From assembly GCA_019163375.1 (NCBI GenBank), contig JAFLKK010000007.1:593813-657812 (forward strand): a stretch of 64,000 bases of DNA, read 5' to 3'. The number at the start of each line of letters is the position of its first letter. Position 1 is the first letter of the stretch. The stretch comes from Paludibacter sp. (lineage in GTDB: Bacteria > Bacteroidota > Bacteroidia > Bacteroidales > Paludibacteraceae). Both the position numbers and the translations under genes were made by a program. Shown one piece after another: positions 9,166-17,965 of the stretch. The notes below the pieces were generated by a model. That model was not told where the DNA came from. It saw nothing but the letters and a program-made list of their open reading frames with translations, and did no database searches.

Positions 9166-11367
9166 ATGTTTTTAAAAAAAATCAAAATTCTGCTCTGTTT
9201 AAGCCTGCTGTTAAGCAGCTTAACGATTGTTCAGGCAACATCAACTCCCTCAACCTCCAAAAAGAAGACCGCAGCAGTAACCGCAAAAAACAAATGCAGT
9301 GCCTATCTTTTTGTTTATTTTACCGGAAACCGGAAAGACGAAGAGCAAATCCGCTTTGCATTGAGTAGTGATGGATATAACTTCAAAGCACTCAATAAAG
9401 ATAAACCGATTATCAGTTCCGAGAAGATTAGTCTGACCGGTGGTGTGCGCGATCCGCATATCTTGCGCTGTGAAGACGGTAAAACGTTTTATATGGTTGT
9501 TACCGATATGACCTCAGACAAAGGTTGGGATTCCAATCGCGGCATGGTGCTTCTGAAATCAACCGACCTGATAAACTGGACTTCAACAGCTATCAATATT
9601 CCAACTGTTTTCCCTAATGAATTTGGCGATGTGTTGCGTGTATGGGCTCCACAAACTATTTACGACCCATCCGTAGGAAAATACATGGTTTACTTTTCAA
9701 TGCTGAAAAGCGGAAAAGGCGACTATGATAAGATTTACTATTGTTATGCCAACAAAGATTTTACGGCTTTAGAAACCACTCCTAAACAGTTGTTTTTTAA
9801 TCCCAACAAAACTTCGTGTATTGATGGAGATATTGTAAAAGCATTTGGTCAGTACCATTTATTTTACAAAACCGAGGATACCGAAAAAGGAATCAGAAAG
9901 GCTGTTGCCGACAAACTTACCGGCGAATGGAAATCCGTAGGTGGCTTAATGCAACAAACTACGAGTCCGGTTGAAGGTGCAGGCGTTTTCAAGCTAAACA
10001 ACTCAACCGATTGGGTTTTGATGTACGACATGTACACCAGCGGTCGCTATCAGTTTACAAAAGGCTCTGATCTGGAGCATTTCAAAGTCATCGATCAGGA
10101 TGTAACAATGGATTTTCATCCCCGTCATGGAACCGTGTTGCCCATTACTGCCAGCGAAGCAGCCCGTCTAACCAATAAATGGGTAAGTATTTCCTCAGTG
10201 TTTGAATCGGCAAAAGCAAAGGAGCTGAAAAAAATCAATATCGTAGTGGATACAGTTGCCAAAAAGGTTGTGTTTCCTGTTACAACTTCCACTAACTTAA
10301 GTTCTTTCAATCCCGAACTGAATAACTTTGCAGGAGTAAGCGTAATGCCCGACAAGGCAGCTGATTTTAGCAAAGGAGCAGTGAACTATACGGTAAAAAT
10401 TGCCGGAAAGAAACCCGAAACCTACACGGCTGAGGCAGTAAAAAATCATAATCCGGTGTTGAACGGGTATTATGCCGACCCTGAGGTTCTGTATTCCGAA
10501 AAAACAGGCAAATTCTACATCTATCCTACCAGCGACGGCTATACCAATTGGTCGGGAAACTATTTCAAATGCTTTTCGTCCGATAATTTAGTAGATTGGA
10601 CCGACGAAGGAGTCATTATTCAACTGGGCAAGGATGTTACATGGGCCAACCGCAACGCCTGGGCACCTTGTATTGTCGAAAAGAAAATTGATGGCAAATA
10701 CAAATACTTCTATTATTTCACCGCAGCACAAAAAATTGGTGTAGCTGTTTCCGATAACCCTACAGGACCATTTGTTGACCTTGGAAAACCATTGATTGAC
10801 GCTCGCCCTGAAGGAATAACCCGTGGACAGGTGATTGATCAGGATGTGTTTACCGATCCGCAAACAGGTAAAAGTTATCTCTATTGGGGAAATGGATTTA
10901 TGGCCGGTGCCGAACTGAATGAAGATATGACATCTATCAAACAGGAAACATTGACCATTTTGAAACCCGACAATACTTTCCGCGAAGGCACTTACGTTTT
11001 TTATCGGAAGGGTGTGTATTACTTTATGTGGTCGGAAGATGATACCCGCAGCGAGAATTATCGGGTACGTTATGCTACTTCTACCTCACCACTGGGTGCT
11101 TTTACCATCTCCAAGGATAATCTGGTGATTGCCAAAGACCCTAAAGCCGGTATTTACGGCACAGGACACAATTCAGTACTTCAGATTCCCGGAAAAGACG
11201 AATGGTACCTTGTTTACCACCGTTTCAATTACCCGAAAGGAATCACACAAGGCAATGCAGCAGGGTATAACCGCGAAGTATGTATCGACAAAATGGAATT
11301 TAATGCCGACGGAAGCATTAAACAGGCTATTCCAACTCATAAAGGCGTAGAGCCTGTAAAGTTATAA
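9166..11367 (+). CDS. Two-module GH43 family glycosidase, exported
   Basis: A secreted protein with two five-bladed beta-propeller modules of the GH43 type, acting on arabinose- or galactose-containing side chains. A signal peptide (about 1-24) is followed by a Ser/Thr/Lys-rich linker. The first module (about 45-340) has VRDPHI with D96 as probable base. The second module (about 425-733) is canonical: YADPE with base D438, the pKa-tuning Asp in QVIDQD (D558), and the acid Glu in REGTYVF (E607). GH43 covers arabinofuranosidases, arabinanases, xylosidases and exo-beta-1,3-galactanases, and motif reading cannot choose between them. Neighbouring GH51 and GH27 genes favour arabinan or arabinogalactan. 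The next gene starts 57 bp downstream, so the two are probably co-transcribed. Confidence 0.9.
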   Translation: MFLKKIKILLCLSLLLSSLTIVQATSTPSTSKKKTAAVTAKNKCSAYLFVYFTGNRKDEEQIRFALSSDGYNFKALNKDKPIISSEKISLTGGVRDPHILRCEDGKTFYMVVTDMTSDKGWDSNRGMVLLKSTDLINWTSTAINIPTVFPNEFGDVLRVWAPQTIYDPSVGKYMVYFSMLKSGKGDYDKIYYCYANKDFTALETTPKQLFFNPNKTSCIDGDIVKAFGQYHLFYKTEDTEKGIRKAVADKLTGEWKSVGGLMQQTTSPVEGAGVFKLNNSTDWVLMYDMYTSGRYQFTKGSDLEHFKVIDQDVTMDFHPRHGTVLPITASEAARLTNKWVSISSVFESAKAKELKKINIVVDTVAKKVVFPVTTSTNLSSFNPELNNFAGVSVMPDKAADFSKGAVNYTVKIAGKKPETYTAEAVKNHNPVLNGYYADPEVLYSEKTGKFYIYPTSDGYTNWSGNYFKCFSSDNLVDWTDEGVIIQLGKDVTWANRNAWAPCIVEKKIDGKYKYFYYFTAAQKIGVAVSDNPTGPFVDLGKPLIDARPEGITRGQVIDQDVFTDPQTGKSYLYWGNGFMAGAELNEDMTSIKQETLTILKPDNTFREGTYVFYRKGVYYFMWSEDDTRSENYRVRYATSTSPLGAFTISKDNLVIAKDPKAGIYGTGHNSVLQIPGKDEWYLVYHRFNYPKGITQGNAAGYNREVCIDKMEFNADGSIKQAIPTHKGVEPVKL

Positions 11368-11424
11368 GGATCATTTTATAGCGTTATTAAATCAAAAAAC
11401 AACCTTTATCATATTTTAGAAATA

Positions 11425-13053
11425 ATGAAGAAGACACTTTTAGTCACTTTCTTAGCCTTATATGGCTTATCCGGATTTTCTCAATCGGCAAAATCACCAT
11501 TAATGGGCTGGGCCAGTTGGAATCAGTTCGGCGCAAAGATTGATGAATCCATTATCAAAGGACAAGCAGATGCAATGGTATCAACAGGACTTGCTACTGC
11601 CGGATACAAGTACCTAAACATCGACGATGGATTCTTTAATGGTCGTAATGCCGATGGTAGTTTAAAGATAGACAGTATCAAATTCCCAAAGGGGATGAAA
11701 TCGCTGGTGGATTATATTCATTCCAAAGGTCTTAAAGCAGGTTTTTATTCAGAAGCAGGAGAAAACACCTGTGGTTCGCAATGGAGCGGACAACCGGGTG
11801 GAGTAAATGGCGGGATGTATAATCACGACCAACAAGATGCTGATTTGTTCTTCAAAACCTGGGGATTCGACTTCCTGAAAGTAGACTATTGCGGAGGACT
11901 GGTACAAAAGCTAGACGAGAGAACACGTTATACCGCCATCAAAAAGGCCATTGACAATACCGGTAGAACAGATATTAATTTTAATGCCTGTCGTTGGCAG
12001 TTCCCTGGCACCTGGATTACTACCGTTGCCGATTCATGGCGCATGTCTAACGATATTAATTTTATACCGGGCTCCAAAGCACAATGGAAAAGCATCCTTG
12101 GCATTATTGATCTGAACAAATACCTGGCACCATACGCCAGTCAAGGGCATTACAACGATATGGACATGCTTGAAGTGGGACGCGGACTAACGGCCGAAGA
12201 AGACAAAAGTCATCTGAGCATGTGGTGTATCCTTTCTTCGCCACTAGTATTGGGAAATGATTTGACCAAAATGTCGGCAGAGACCAAAGAGATTATTACC
12301 AATGCCGAAGTTATTGCCGTTAATCAGGACACTACCGGATTACAGGCACATTTGATTTCCGATAATGGTGCCGGATTGCAACTATGGGCAAAACCATTGA
12401 ACGGCAAGCAAAGCAAAGAGCGTGCAGTGGTGTTGTTTAACCGCACTGAAGCTCCTGTTGCTATGTCGATGAAATGGAAAGAGTTGAACCTGGCAGGTCC
12501 TGCTACCGTTCGTGATCTTTGGTCGCATAAAGATCTGGGAAGTATGGATTCTATGTACACTACTACCGTTCCTTCGCATGGAGTGGCTATGTTGAAAGTA
12601 GTAGGCAAACAAGCTAAATTGCAGGAAGTATTTGAAGCGGAATATGCATGGATAAATAATTTCAATCTGACACAAAACAGCGAAGTGGTGTCCGGACAAG
12701 GCAGGGTGATTGCCGATGCTAAATGTTCAGGACGTGCAAAAGCATCCTGGTTGGGCAATCGTGCCGATAATTATATCGAGTTCCGCGATGTCTATGCTAA
12801 TGTTGCAGGAAACTATACGCTTACTCTAACCTACATAAGTGCCGGAAACCAACAAGCAACCTTAACTGTAAACGGAGTGGATACACTTTTGAAAGAGTTG
12901 AAATCTAAACCCTTAACTCCTGCCACTACTACCATTAGTGTACAACTAAACAAAGGAAACAATACCGTTCGACTGTCCAATGCAAGCGGATGGATGCCGG
13001 ACATTGATAAAATACAGCTAGATTTGAATAAATTTGAGAAGAAAACAAAATAA
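11425..13053 (+). CDS. GH27 alpha-galactosidase with C-terminal carbohydrate-binding-like domain
   Basis: A GH27 alpha-galactosidase predicted to remove terminal alpha-galactose outside the cytoplasm. A short signal peptide (about 1-19, ending GFSQ) is followed directly by the catalytic barrel starting SPLMGWASWNQFG. The substrate-binding pair is intact in NIDDGFF (D67, D68), and the nucleophile is D154 in LKVDYCGG. An anti-parallel beta domain follows (about 310-390). Residues about 395-537 form a beta-sandwich that resembles CBM6/CBM35-type modules (FEAEYAW, GNRADNYIEF, DIDKIQL), which should help hold the enzyme on its glycan. The 542 residues are longer than a minimal GH27 because of that module. 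Confidence 0.92.
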   Translation: MKKTLLVTFLALYGLSGFSQSAKSPLMGWASWNQFGAKIDESIIKGQADAMVSTGLATAGYKYLNIDDGFFNGRNADGSLKIDSIKFPKGMKSLVDYIHSKGLKAGFYSEAGENTCGSQWSGQPGGVNGGMYNHDQQDADLFFKTWGFDFLKVDYCGGLVQKLDERTRYTAIKKAIDNTGRTDINFNACRWQFPGTWITTVADSWRMSNDINFIPGSKAQWKSILGIIDLNKYLAPYASQGHYNDMDMLEVGRGLTAEEDKSHLSMWCILSSPLVLGNDLTKMSAETKEIITNAEVIAVNQDTTGLQAHLISDNGAGLQLWAKPLNGKQSKERAVVLFNRTEAPVAMSMKWKELNLAGPATVRDLWSHKDLGSMDSMYTTTVPSHGVAMLKVVGKQAKLQEVFEAEYAWINNFNLTQNSEVVSGQGRVIADAKCSGRAKASWLGNRADNYIEFRDVYANVAGNYTLTLTYISAGNQQATLTVNGVDTLLKELKSKPLTPATTTISVQLNKGNNTVRLSNASGWMPDIDKIQLDLNKFEKKTK

Positions 13054-13076
13054 TTCGAGAATAGAATAAAGTCTTT

Positions 13077-13297
13077 GCCCCGGAGGGGCTGAATGTAAAT
13101 AACCCCCGGTCAGCGAAGCGTAACCGGGGGTGGCATGAAGTAGCTAAACAAACCAACATTTGAATTTCATTTCGACTAGTTGAAATGAAATTCAAATGAA
13201 TATAAAAAATGACGACCCTAAATTTACAACTGCCATTTGGCTAAAGCCAATAAGATTCCCGATTCTTCATCCGCCCCATAAATGGGACGGCTATTGA
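13077..13297. repeat. Intergenic palindromic repeat module, copy 1
   Basis: Nearly the whole 318-bp gap before the GH51 gene is a chain of inverted repeats. In order they are GCCCC-GGA-GGGGC (13077-13089), ACCCCCGGT with ACCGGGGGT (13102-13110, 13123-13131), a perfect 17-bp stem (13157-13173 with 13182-13198), TTGGCT with AGCCAA near 13238, and an imperfect CCCAT/ATGGG hairpin near 13275. The same order recurs at 15544-15775. It holds no credible gene. Confidence 0.8.
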
Positions 13298-13371
13298 AAT
13301 AAATTGAAAAAAAGAATACCGTATTCTATTTATATCATTACTTTATATCAACTAAAACACTACTAATAAGC

Positions 13372-15321
13372 ATGAAAAAACACCTCTTTACACTCGCGTT
13401 AGTATTGGGAGTCATCTACCCGGCACATTCCCAACAGAAACAAGTCACCAACTCCAAAGCCATTAGTCCCGATTTGATTGGGGTATTTTTCGAAGACATC
13501 AATTATGCTGCCGATGGCGGATTGTATGCCGAACTGATTCAAAACAGATCGTTTGAATATAGCCCTACTGATCATAGCGGCTGGGATTCATTTACTGCCT
13601 GGGAATATATGACGCAGGGTTATGGTTACGGAGCCCTTTCGGTAGAAACATCTTCGCCTGTACATCCCAATAATCCGCACTATGCTGTGCTAAAGATAGA
13701 AGAGGCTGGTCAGGAAGGCGTCGGGTTAAAGAACTCCGGCTTCGATGGTATCCCTGTAAAGGCAGGACAGAAATATGATTTCTCTGTTTTCATTGCTCAA
13801 CAGGATGGCAACTCAATGCCTATGCAGGTAAAACTGGTAAATAAAAAAGGAGAAACACTGGGCGAAGCAACCTTCACCACCACCTCCAAAGATTGGAAGA
13901 AATATGCAGCCACTATCACCGTTGCTCAAAGTCAGGATAGTGCCAGTTTGGTGTTATTAGCCAAAGCAAAAGGAAAAATTTCCATCGATATGGTGTCGCT
14001 TTTCCCTCAAAACACCTTCAAAAACAGAGCAAACGGACTGCGTGCCGATTTAGCACAAACCATTGCAGACTTAAAACCCAAATTTATGCGTTTCCCGGGT
14101 GGTTGTCTGGTACATGGTGATGGACTAGGCAATATGTATCGCTGGAAAAACACCATTGGACCGGTAGAACAACGCGTGGCTCAGAAAAACATCTGGAATT
14201 ATCATCAAACCGCCGGTTTAGGCTATTTCGAATACTTCCAGTTTTGCGAAGACATGGGTGCTAAACCACTTCCTGTTGTTCCTGCGGCTGTAAGTTGTCA
14301 GAATTCGGGCGGAACATGGCGACTTGGCGGAACTCAACAAAAAGCAATTCAACTCACTGAGATGCCTGAGTATATTCAGGAAGTGTTAGACCTGATAGAA
14401 TGGGCAAACGGCCCTGTTACTTCCACCTGGGGAGCCAAAAGAGCCGCAGCAGGACATCCAAAACCCTTCCATCTGGAATATGTGGGCATTGGCAACGAGG
14501 ATAAGATTACACCCGAATTCAAAGAACGCTTTAAAATGATCTATGACGTGGTAAAAGCCAAACATCCTGAGATTACAGTGATAGGAACCGTAGGACCTTC
14601 ACCCTACGGAGAAGACTTTGAAAAGGGATGGAAGTTTGCCAACAAAGAAAATGTGCCCATGGTGGACGAACATTACTACATGAAACCCGAATGGTTTCTT
14701 GCTAATCAGAAGCGTTATGACGCTTACGATCGTTCGAAATCAAAAGTATACCTGGGCGAATATGCTTCATGGGGAAACAGCCTGTTCAATGCCATTGCTG
14801 AAGCAGCTTACATGACTTCGCTGGAACGCAACGGCGATGTGGTGCGTCTATCGTCTTATGCTCCTTTGTTAGCCAAAGAAGGACATACGCAATGGAACCC
14901 TGATATGATTTACTTCAACAACACCACCATCTATCGCACAGCTAATTATTATGTTCAACAGTTATTCTCTACCAATGAGGGTGATATGTATCATTCGAAT
15001 GTAGTTACACCCGCCGTGAATAAAGCAGATACAACACTAGCTTACTCTTGTGTACGCAACAGCAAAACAGGTGATGTGATTATCAAACTGGTGAACAGTG
15101 CTAAGGTAGAAAAAGCATTTAAAGTAAATTTATCACAGTTCAAAGGAATAGGAACAAAAGCCACGGTGAGCATACTTGCGGGAGAAGCCGATGCTAAAAA
15201 CAGCTTCGAAACCCCTGATAAAGTAAAACCTGTTACTTCCGACTTTAAAGCTGTCAAAAACTTTACCTACACCGTTCAGCCTATGTCACTAACCGTGATC
15301 AGTGTGAAAGCGAAAAAGTAA
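13372..15321 (+). CDS. GH51-type alpha-L-arabinofuranosidase with inserted carbohydrate-binding-like domain, exported
   Basis: An alpha-L-arabinofuranosidase of the GH51 type, exported by a signal peptide (about 1-20, ending AHSQ). The N-terminal part starts ISPDLIGVFFEDINYAADGGL, a hallmark of larger GH51 enzymes. It is followed by a CBM4-like beta-sandwich (about 75-215). The barrel then carries MRFPGGCLVHGDG, the acid/base Glu E376 in GIGNED, and the nucleophile Glu E463 in YLGEYASWG. A C-terminal beta domain (about 520-649) completes the fold. The 649 residues fit the long GH51 group. It differs clearly from the 511-residue GH51 in the arabinose operon, so the organism has two exported enzymes with different architectures. 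A strong terminator follows. Confidence 0.92.
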   Translation: MKKHLFTLALVLGVIYPAHSQQKQVTNSKAISPDLIGVFFEDINYAADGGLYAELIQNRSFEYSPTDHSGWDSFTAWEYMTQGYGYGALSVETSSPVHPNNPHYAVLKIEEAGQEGVGLKNSGFDGIPVKAGQKYDFSVFIAQQDGNSMPMQVKLVNKKGETLGEATFTTTSKDWKKYAATITVAQSQDSASLVLLAKAKGKISIDMVSLFPQNTFKNRANGLRADLAQTIADLKPKFMRFPGGCLVHGDGLGNMYRWKNTIGPVEQRVAQKNIWNYHQTAGLGYFEYFQFCEDMGAKPLPVVPAAVSCQNSGGTWRLGGTQQKAIQLTEMPEYIQEVLDLIEWANGPVTSTWGAKRAAAGHPKPFHLEYVGIGNEDKITPEFKERFKMIYDVVKAKHPEITVIGTVGPSPYGEDFEKGWKFANKENVPMVDEHYYMKPEWFLANQKRYDAYDRSKSKVYLGEYASWGNSLFNAIAEAAYMTSLERNGDVVRLSSYAPLLAKEGHTQWNPDMIYFNNTTIYRTANYYVQQLFSTNEGDMYHSNVVTPAVNKADTTLAYSCVRNSKTGDVIIKLVNSAKVEKAFKVNLSQFKGIGTKATVSILAGEADAKNSFETPDKVKPVTSDFKAVKNFTYTVQPMSLTVISVKAKK

Positions 15322-15347
15322 TATCTCGCCTAAAGAGAATAAAATCC

Positions 15348-15384
15348 AACGAGGATATCCGCAGAAAAAACGGATATCCTCGTT
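15348..15384 (+). terminator. Strong intrinsic terminator after the GH51 gene
   Basis: A perfect 14-bp stem (AACGAGGATATCCG at 15348-15361 and its complement at 15371-15384) with a 9-nt loop is followed by TTTTC. Confidence 0.9.
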
Positions 15385-15543
15385 TTTTCTGCGGACTATC
15401 AAATCAAACAAGATACTATCGAAAAGTAATTCACTCCGAATAATCAAAAAAACACCATTATAAACCATTTTTTGAACATGCCTCTGGTTTTTAAATTCTA
15501 TTTTTGCTGTGTTGAAAGGAAGATGTATTGAAAAACGACTTAA

Positions 15544-15775
15544 TGCCCCGAAGTGGCTAACTGTAAAGAACCCCCGGTGAGCGAAGCATAATTGGGGGTG
15601 GTATAAACTAACAACCCAACATTTGATTTTCATTTCGACTCGTCGAAATGAAAATCAAATAATTACAAAAAGAGCTACACGCTGAATAGTATTACCAAAT
15701 AACCGTCGATAGTTGGCTAAAATAGGTAATGATTTTATATTCTTAGCCGTCCCATAAATGGGAAAGCAATTCATC
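15544..15775. repeat. Intergenic palindromic repeat module, copy 2
   Basis: This is the second copy of the module at 13077-13297, again just before a gene (ATG at 15811). Its central stem is perfect over 18 bp (15621-15638 with 15643-15660, loop CTCG). Relative to copy 1 the stem has base changes on one arm matched by changes on the other. The CCGTCCCAT/ATGGG hairpin near 15752 is kept in partial form. The remainder of the 15322-15810 gap is the terminator described separately and AT-rich sequence without a gene. Confidence 0.8.
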
Positions 15776-15810
15776 CCAATCACTTTATTCATCACATTAA
15801 CCCTTATATC

Positions 15811-16803
15811 ATGTACTACAAAATCAAAATGCTGCCTTTGTCCATTTGTTTGATGTTGATTGTACCCACAACAACCCATGCACTTCCTCTTCCGCGCGAT
15901 ACCACATATACTACCTATCAGGCAGAACTAAAAATCAAAAAGAATTATCCGCAGGTACAAATAGTAGAACGAATAAAGGATATGTCGCTAGTTGAAAGCA
16001 CCAACCTTGTATATGCCACGGTTACCGACTCTATGAACCAAAAAAGAGACTTGCATCTGGATATCTTCCATCCCGCTAAAAAAGGCAAGTATCCTGCATT
16101 ACTCATGATACACGGTGGAGGATGGCGTTCGGGGAACAAGACTATGGAAGCTCCCATGGCACAACGTGTAGCTTTGCATGGTTATGTAACTATACCGGTG
16201 GAATATCGTCTGTCCACCGAAGCAAAATACCCCATAGCTCTCTTTGATATAAAAGCTGCCATCCGTTGGGTGAAGGCAAATGCTGACAAATACGGTATTG
16301 ACAGCACGCGTATTGCCATAGAAGGTAATTCGGCAGGAGGACAACTGGCTGCTTTGGCTGGTATGACCAACAATGTGTCTAAATTTGAGGGTACCATAGG
16401 AACTACCACCAAAAGCACCATTCATGCCGTGATTGATATCGACGGTGTAGTTGATTTTATGGCTCCCGGCTCTTTAAACCTGGTGCGTAAACCAAACTCT
16501 GCCGATGTAGACTGGCTTGGAGGTACCTTCTACGATAAACCGGAGATATGGAAAGATGCTTCTCCTGTTTTCTGGGTAAATGAGAAGTCAGTTCCTGTGT
16601 TATTTGTATGCAGTACCCAAGCCCGCTTTCATGCCGGACGAGATGAAATGATAGATATGTTGAGCCAGTTTAAAATCTACTCCGAAGTGCATACTATCCC
16701 TGATACTCCTCACACCTTCTGGTTGTTCGACCCCTGGTTCACTCCTACTGTCAACTATATGGTGACGTTTCTGGATAAAGTATTTAAAGCGAATCATAAA
16801 TAA
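15811..16803 (+). CDS. Exported alpha/beta-hydrolase esterase (carbohydrate-esterase-like)
   Basis: A serine esterase of the alpha/beta-hydrolase fold, similar to BD-FAE and acetylxylan-esterase-like proteins found in glycan loci. It probably removes acetyl or other acyl groups from the polysaccharide. The N-terminus is a signal peptide (MLPLSICLMLIV, cleaved about residue 25); translation may start at Met1 or Met7. The oxyanion-hole motif HGGGW is present, the nucleophile is S174 in GNSAGG, and the C-terminal PDTPHTFW supplies the probable catalytic His. The 330 residues are normal for the family. It stands between the GH51 and the pectin methylesterase, which supports a role in de-esterifying pectic or hemicellulosic material. 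The exact ester is unknown. Confidence 0.85.
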   Translation: MYYKIKMLPLSICLMLIVPTTTHALPLPRDTTYTTYQAELKIKKNYPQVQIVERIKDMSLVESTNLVYATVTDSMNQKRDLHLDIFHPAKKGKYPALLMIHGGGWRSGNKTMEAPMAQRVALHGYVTIPVEYRLSTEAKYPIALFDIKAAIRWVKANADKYGIDSTRIAIEGNSAGGQLAALAGMTNNVSKFEGTIGTTTKSTIHAVIDIDGVVDFMAPGSLNLVRKPNSADVDWLGGTFYDKPEIWKDASPVFWVNEKSVPVLFVCSTQARFHAGRDEMIDMLSQFKIYSEVHTIPDTPHTFWLFDPWFTPTVNYMVTFLDKVFKANHK

Positions 16804-16835
16804 TGTAGTTTGTGATTGATTATATGATTTATTTC

Positions 16836-16945
16836 GACCCCCAAACCTCCAAATGCGGGCTTTAAGACACAGTCTCTGTTATTAAATTTAACACGTATTA
16901 CTTTTTAGGAGCATTCTTAAGCCCCCATTTGGGGGGTTGGGGGTC
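16836..16945. repeat. Long imperfect inverted repeat before the pectinesterase gene
   Basis: Two arms of about 30 bp, 16836-16866 (GACCCCCAAACC, then GCGGGCTTTAAG) and 16916-16945 (CTTAAGCCCCC, then GGTTGGGGGTC), pair with only a few mismatches around a 49-nt loop. The right arm overlaps a spurious upstream start codon of the next frame. Confidence 0.75.
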
Positions 16946-17005
16946 TTAAACAACAAAGGAAATACGACATTTATCAATTCTGCATATTTATACATACTCC
17001 CTAAA

Positions 17006-17965
17006 ATGAAAAAAGCAATCACTCTACTCAGTCTGTTTTTAGTTATAAGCACTCACAGCTTTGCACAGACAACCTACGACTTCACTGTGGCCAAAGATGG
17101 CAGTGGGAACTTCAAAACCATACAGGAAGCCATCAATGCTGTGCCCGACCTGAGAGCTAACCGAACGCGCATCCTCATTAAACCGGGCGTGTATAAAGAA
17201 AAACTAACACTCGCCTCCACCAAAACCAATGTATCGTTCATAGGCGAAGATGCACTGAAAACCATCCTTACCTATGACGACTATGCCCCTAAGAAAAACC
17301 GCTTTGGCGAGAATATAGGTACTTCCGGCTCGTCATCTTTCTTTATTTATGGCGATGGATTCACAGCCGAGAATATCACGTTTGAAAATTCGGCCGGTCC
17401 GGTTGGACAAGCCGTGGCCGTACGCATCGATGGCGACAAGGTAAGCTTCTGGAATTGCCGTTTCCTGGGCTTTCAGGACACTTTGTACCCTCACGGCGAG
17501 AATAGCCGACAGTACTATAAGAATTGTTATGTAGAAGGCACGGTCGATTTTATCTTTGGCTTCGCCACTGCCATGTTCGACGACTGCACTATCTATTGTA
17601 AAAACACTGGTTATGTCACCGCCGCTTCTACTCCGCAAGGGAAAGCGTATGGCTTCGTGTTCCGTGGTTGTACAATAACAGGATCCGCAGCCGAAGGTGC
17701 TTTTTATCTCGGTCGCCCATGGAGACCTTATGCAAAAGTGGCATTTCTGAACTGCGAGTTGGGAAATGTCATCAATCCTAAAGGTTGGGACAACTGGAGT
17801 AACCCACAAAATGAGCTCACTGCCACTTTCTCAGAGTATAACAATACAGGAGGCGGTGCTGCTCTTGGGCAACGTGTGTCGTGGTCGAAAGTACTGACAG
17901 CAAAAGATACCGAACTTTACACCATTGAAAAGGTGTTAGGCGGTTGGATTCCTGACAACAAGTAG
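17006..17965 (+). CDS. Pectin methylesterase (CE8 pectinesterase), exported
   Basis: Demethylates homogalacturonan to release methanol, a step that opens pectin to other enzymes. The start is placed at the ATG at 17006, giving MKKAITLLSLFLVIS as a signal peptide cleaved near SFAQ. The frame is open to 16937, but that extension translates a palindromic repeat and would bury the signal peptide. Family signatures are the N-terminal VAKDGSGNFKTIQEAINAVP, the catalytic motif QDTLYPH (oxyanion Gln and acid/base Asp), VDFIFGFATA with the nucleophile Asp, and YLGRPWRPYAK with the substrate-binding Arg. The protein is a right-handed beta-helix of normal length (319 residues). It is the last gene of the plus-strand locus and marks pectin as a probable target. 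Confidence 0.95.
   Translation: MKKAITLLSLFLVISTHSFAQTTYDFTVAKDGSGNFKTIQEAINAVPDLRANRTRILIKPGVYKEKLTLASTKTNVSFIGEDALKTILTYDDYAPKKNRFGENIGTSGSSSFFIYGDGFTAENITFENSAGPVGQAVAVRIDGDKVSFWNCRFLGFQDTLYPHGENSRQYYKNCYVEGTVDFIFGFATAMFDDCTIYCKNTGYVTAASTPQGKAYGFVFRGCTITGSAAEGAFYLGRPWRPYAKVAFLNCELGNVINPKGWDNWSNPQNELTATFSEYNNTGGGAALGQRVSWSKVLTAKDTELYTIEKVLGGWIPDNK

Noticed and set aside
12324-12758. A 144-residue minus-strand frame opposite the second GH27 gene
   Set aside because: It is antisense to a catalytically intact gene, Cys/Pro-rich, with no promoter or family motif.
16937-17005. Upstream start for the pectin methylesterase
   Set aside because: This extension translates half of a palindromic repeat and would hide a clear signal peptide that starts at 17006.
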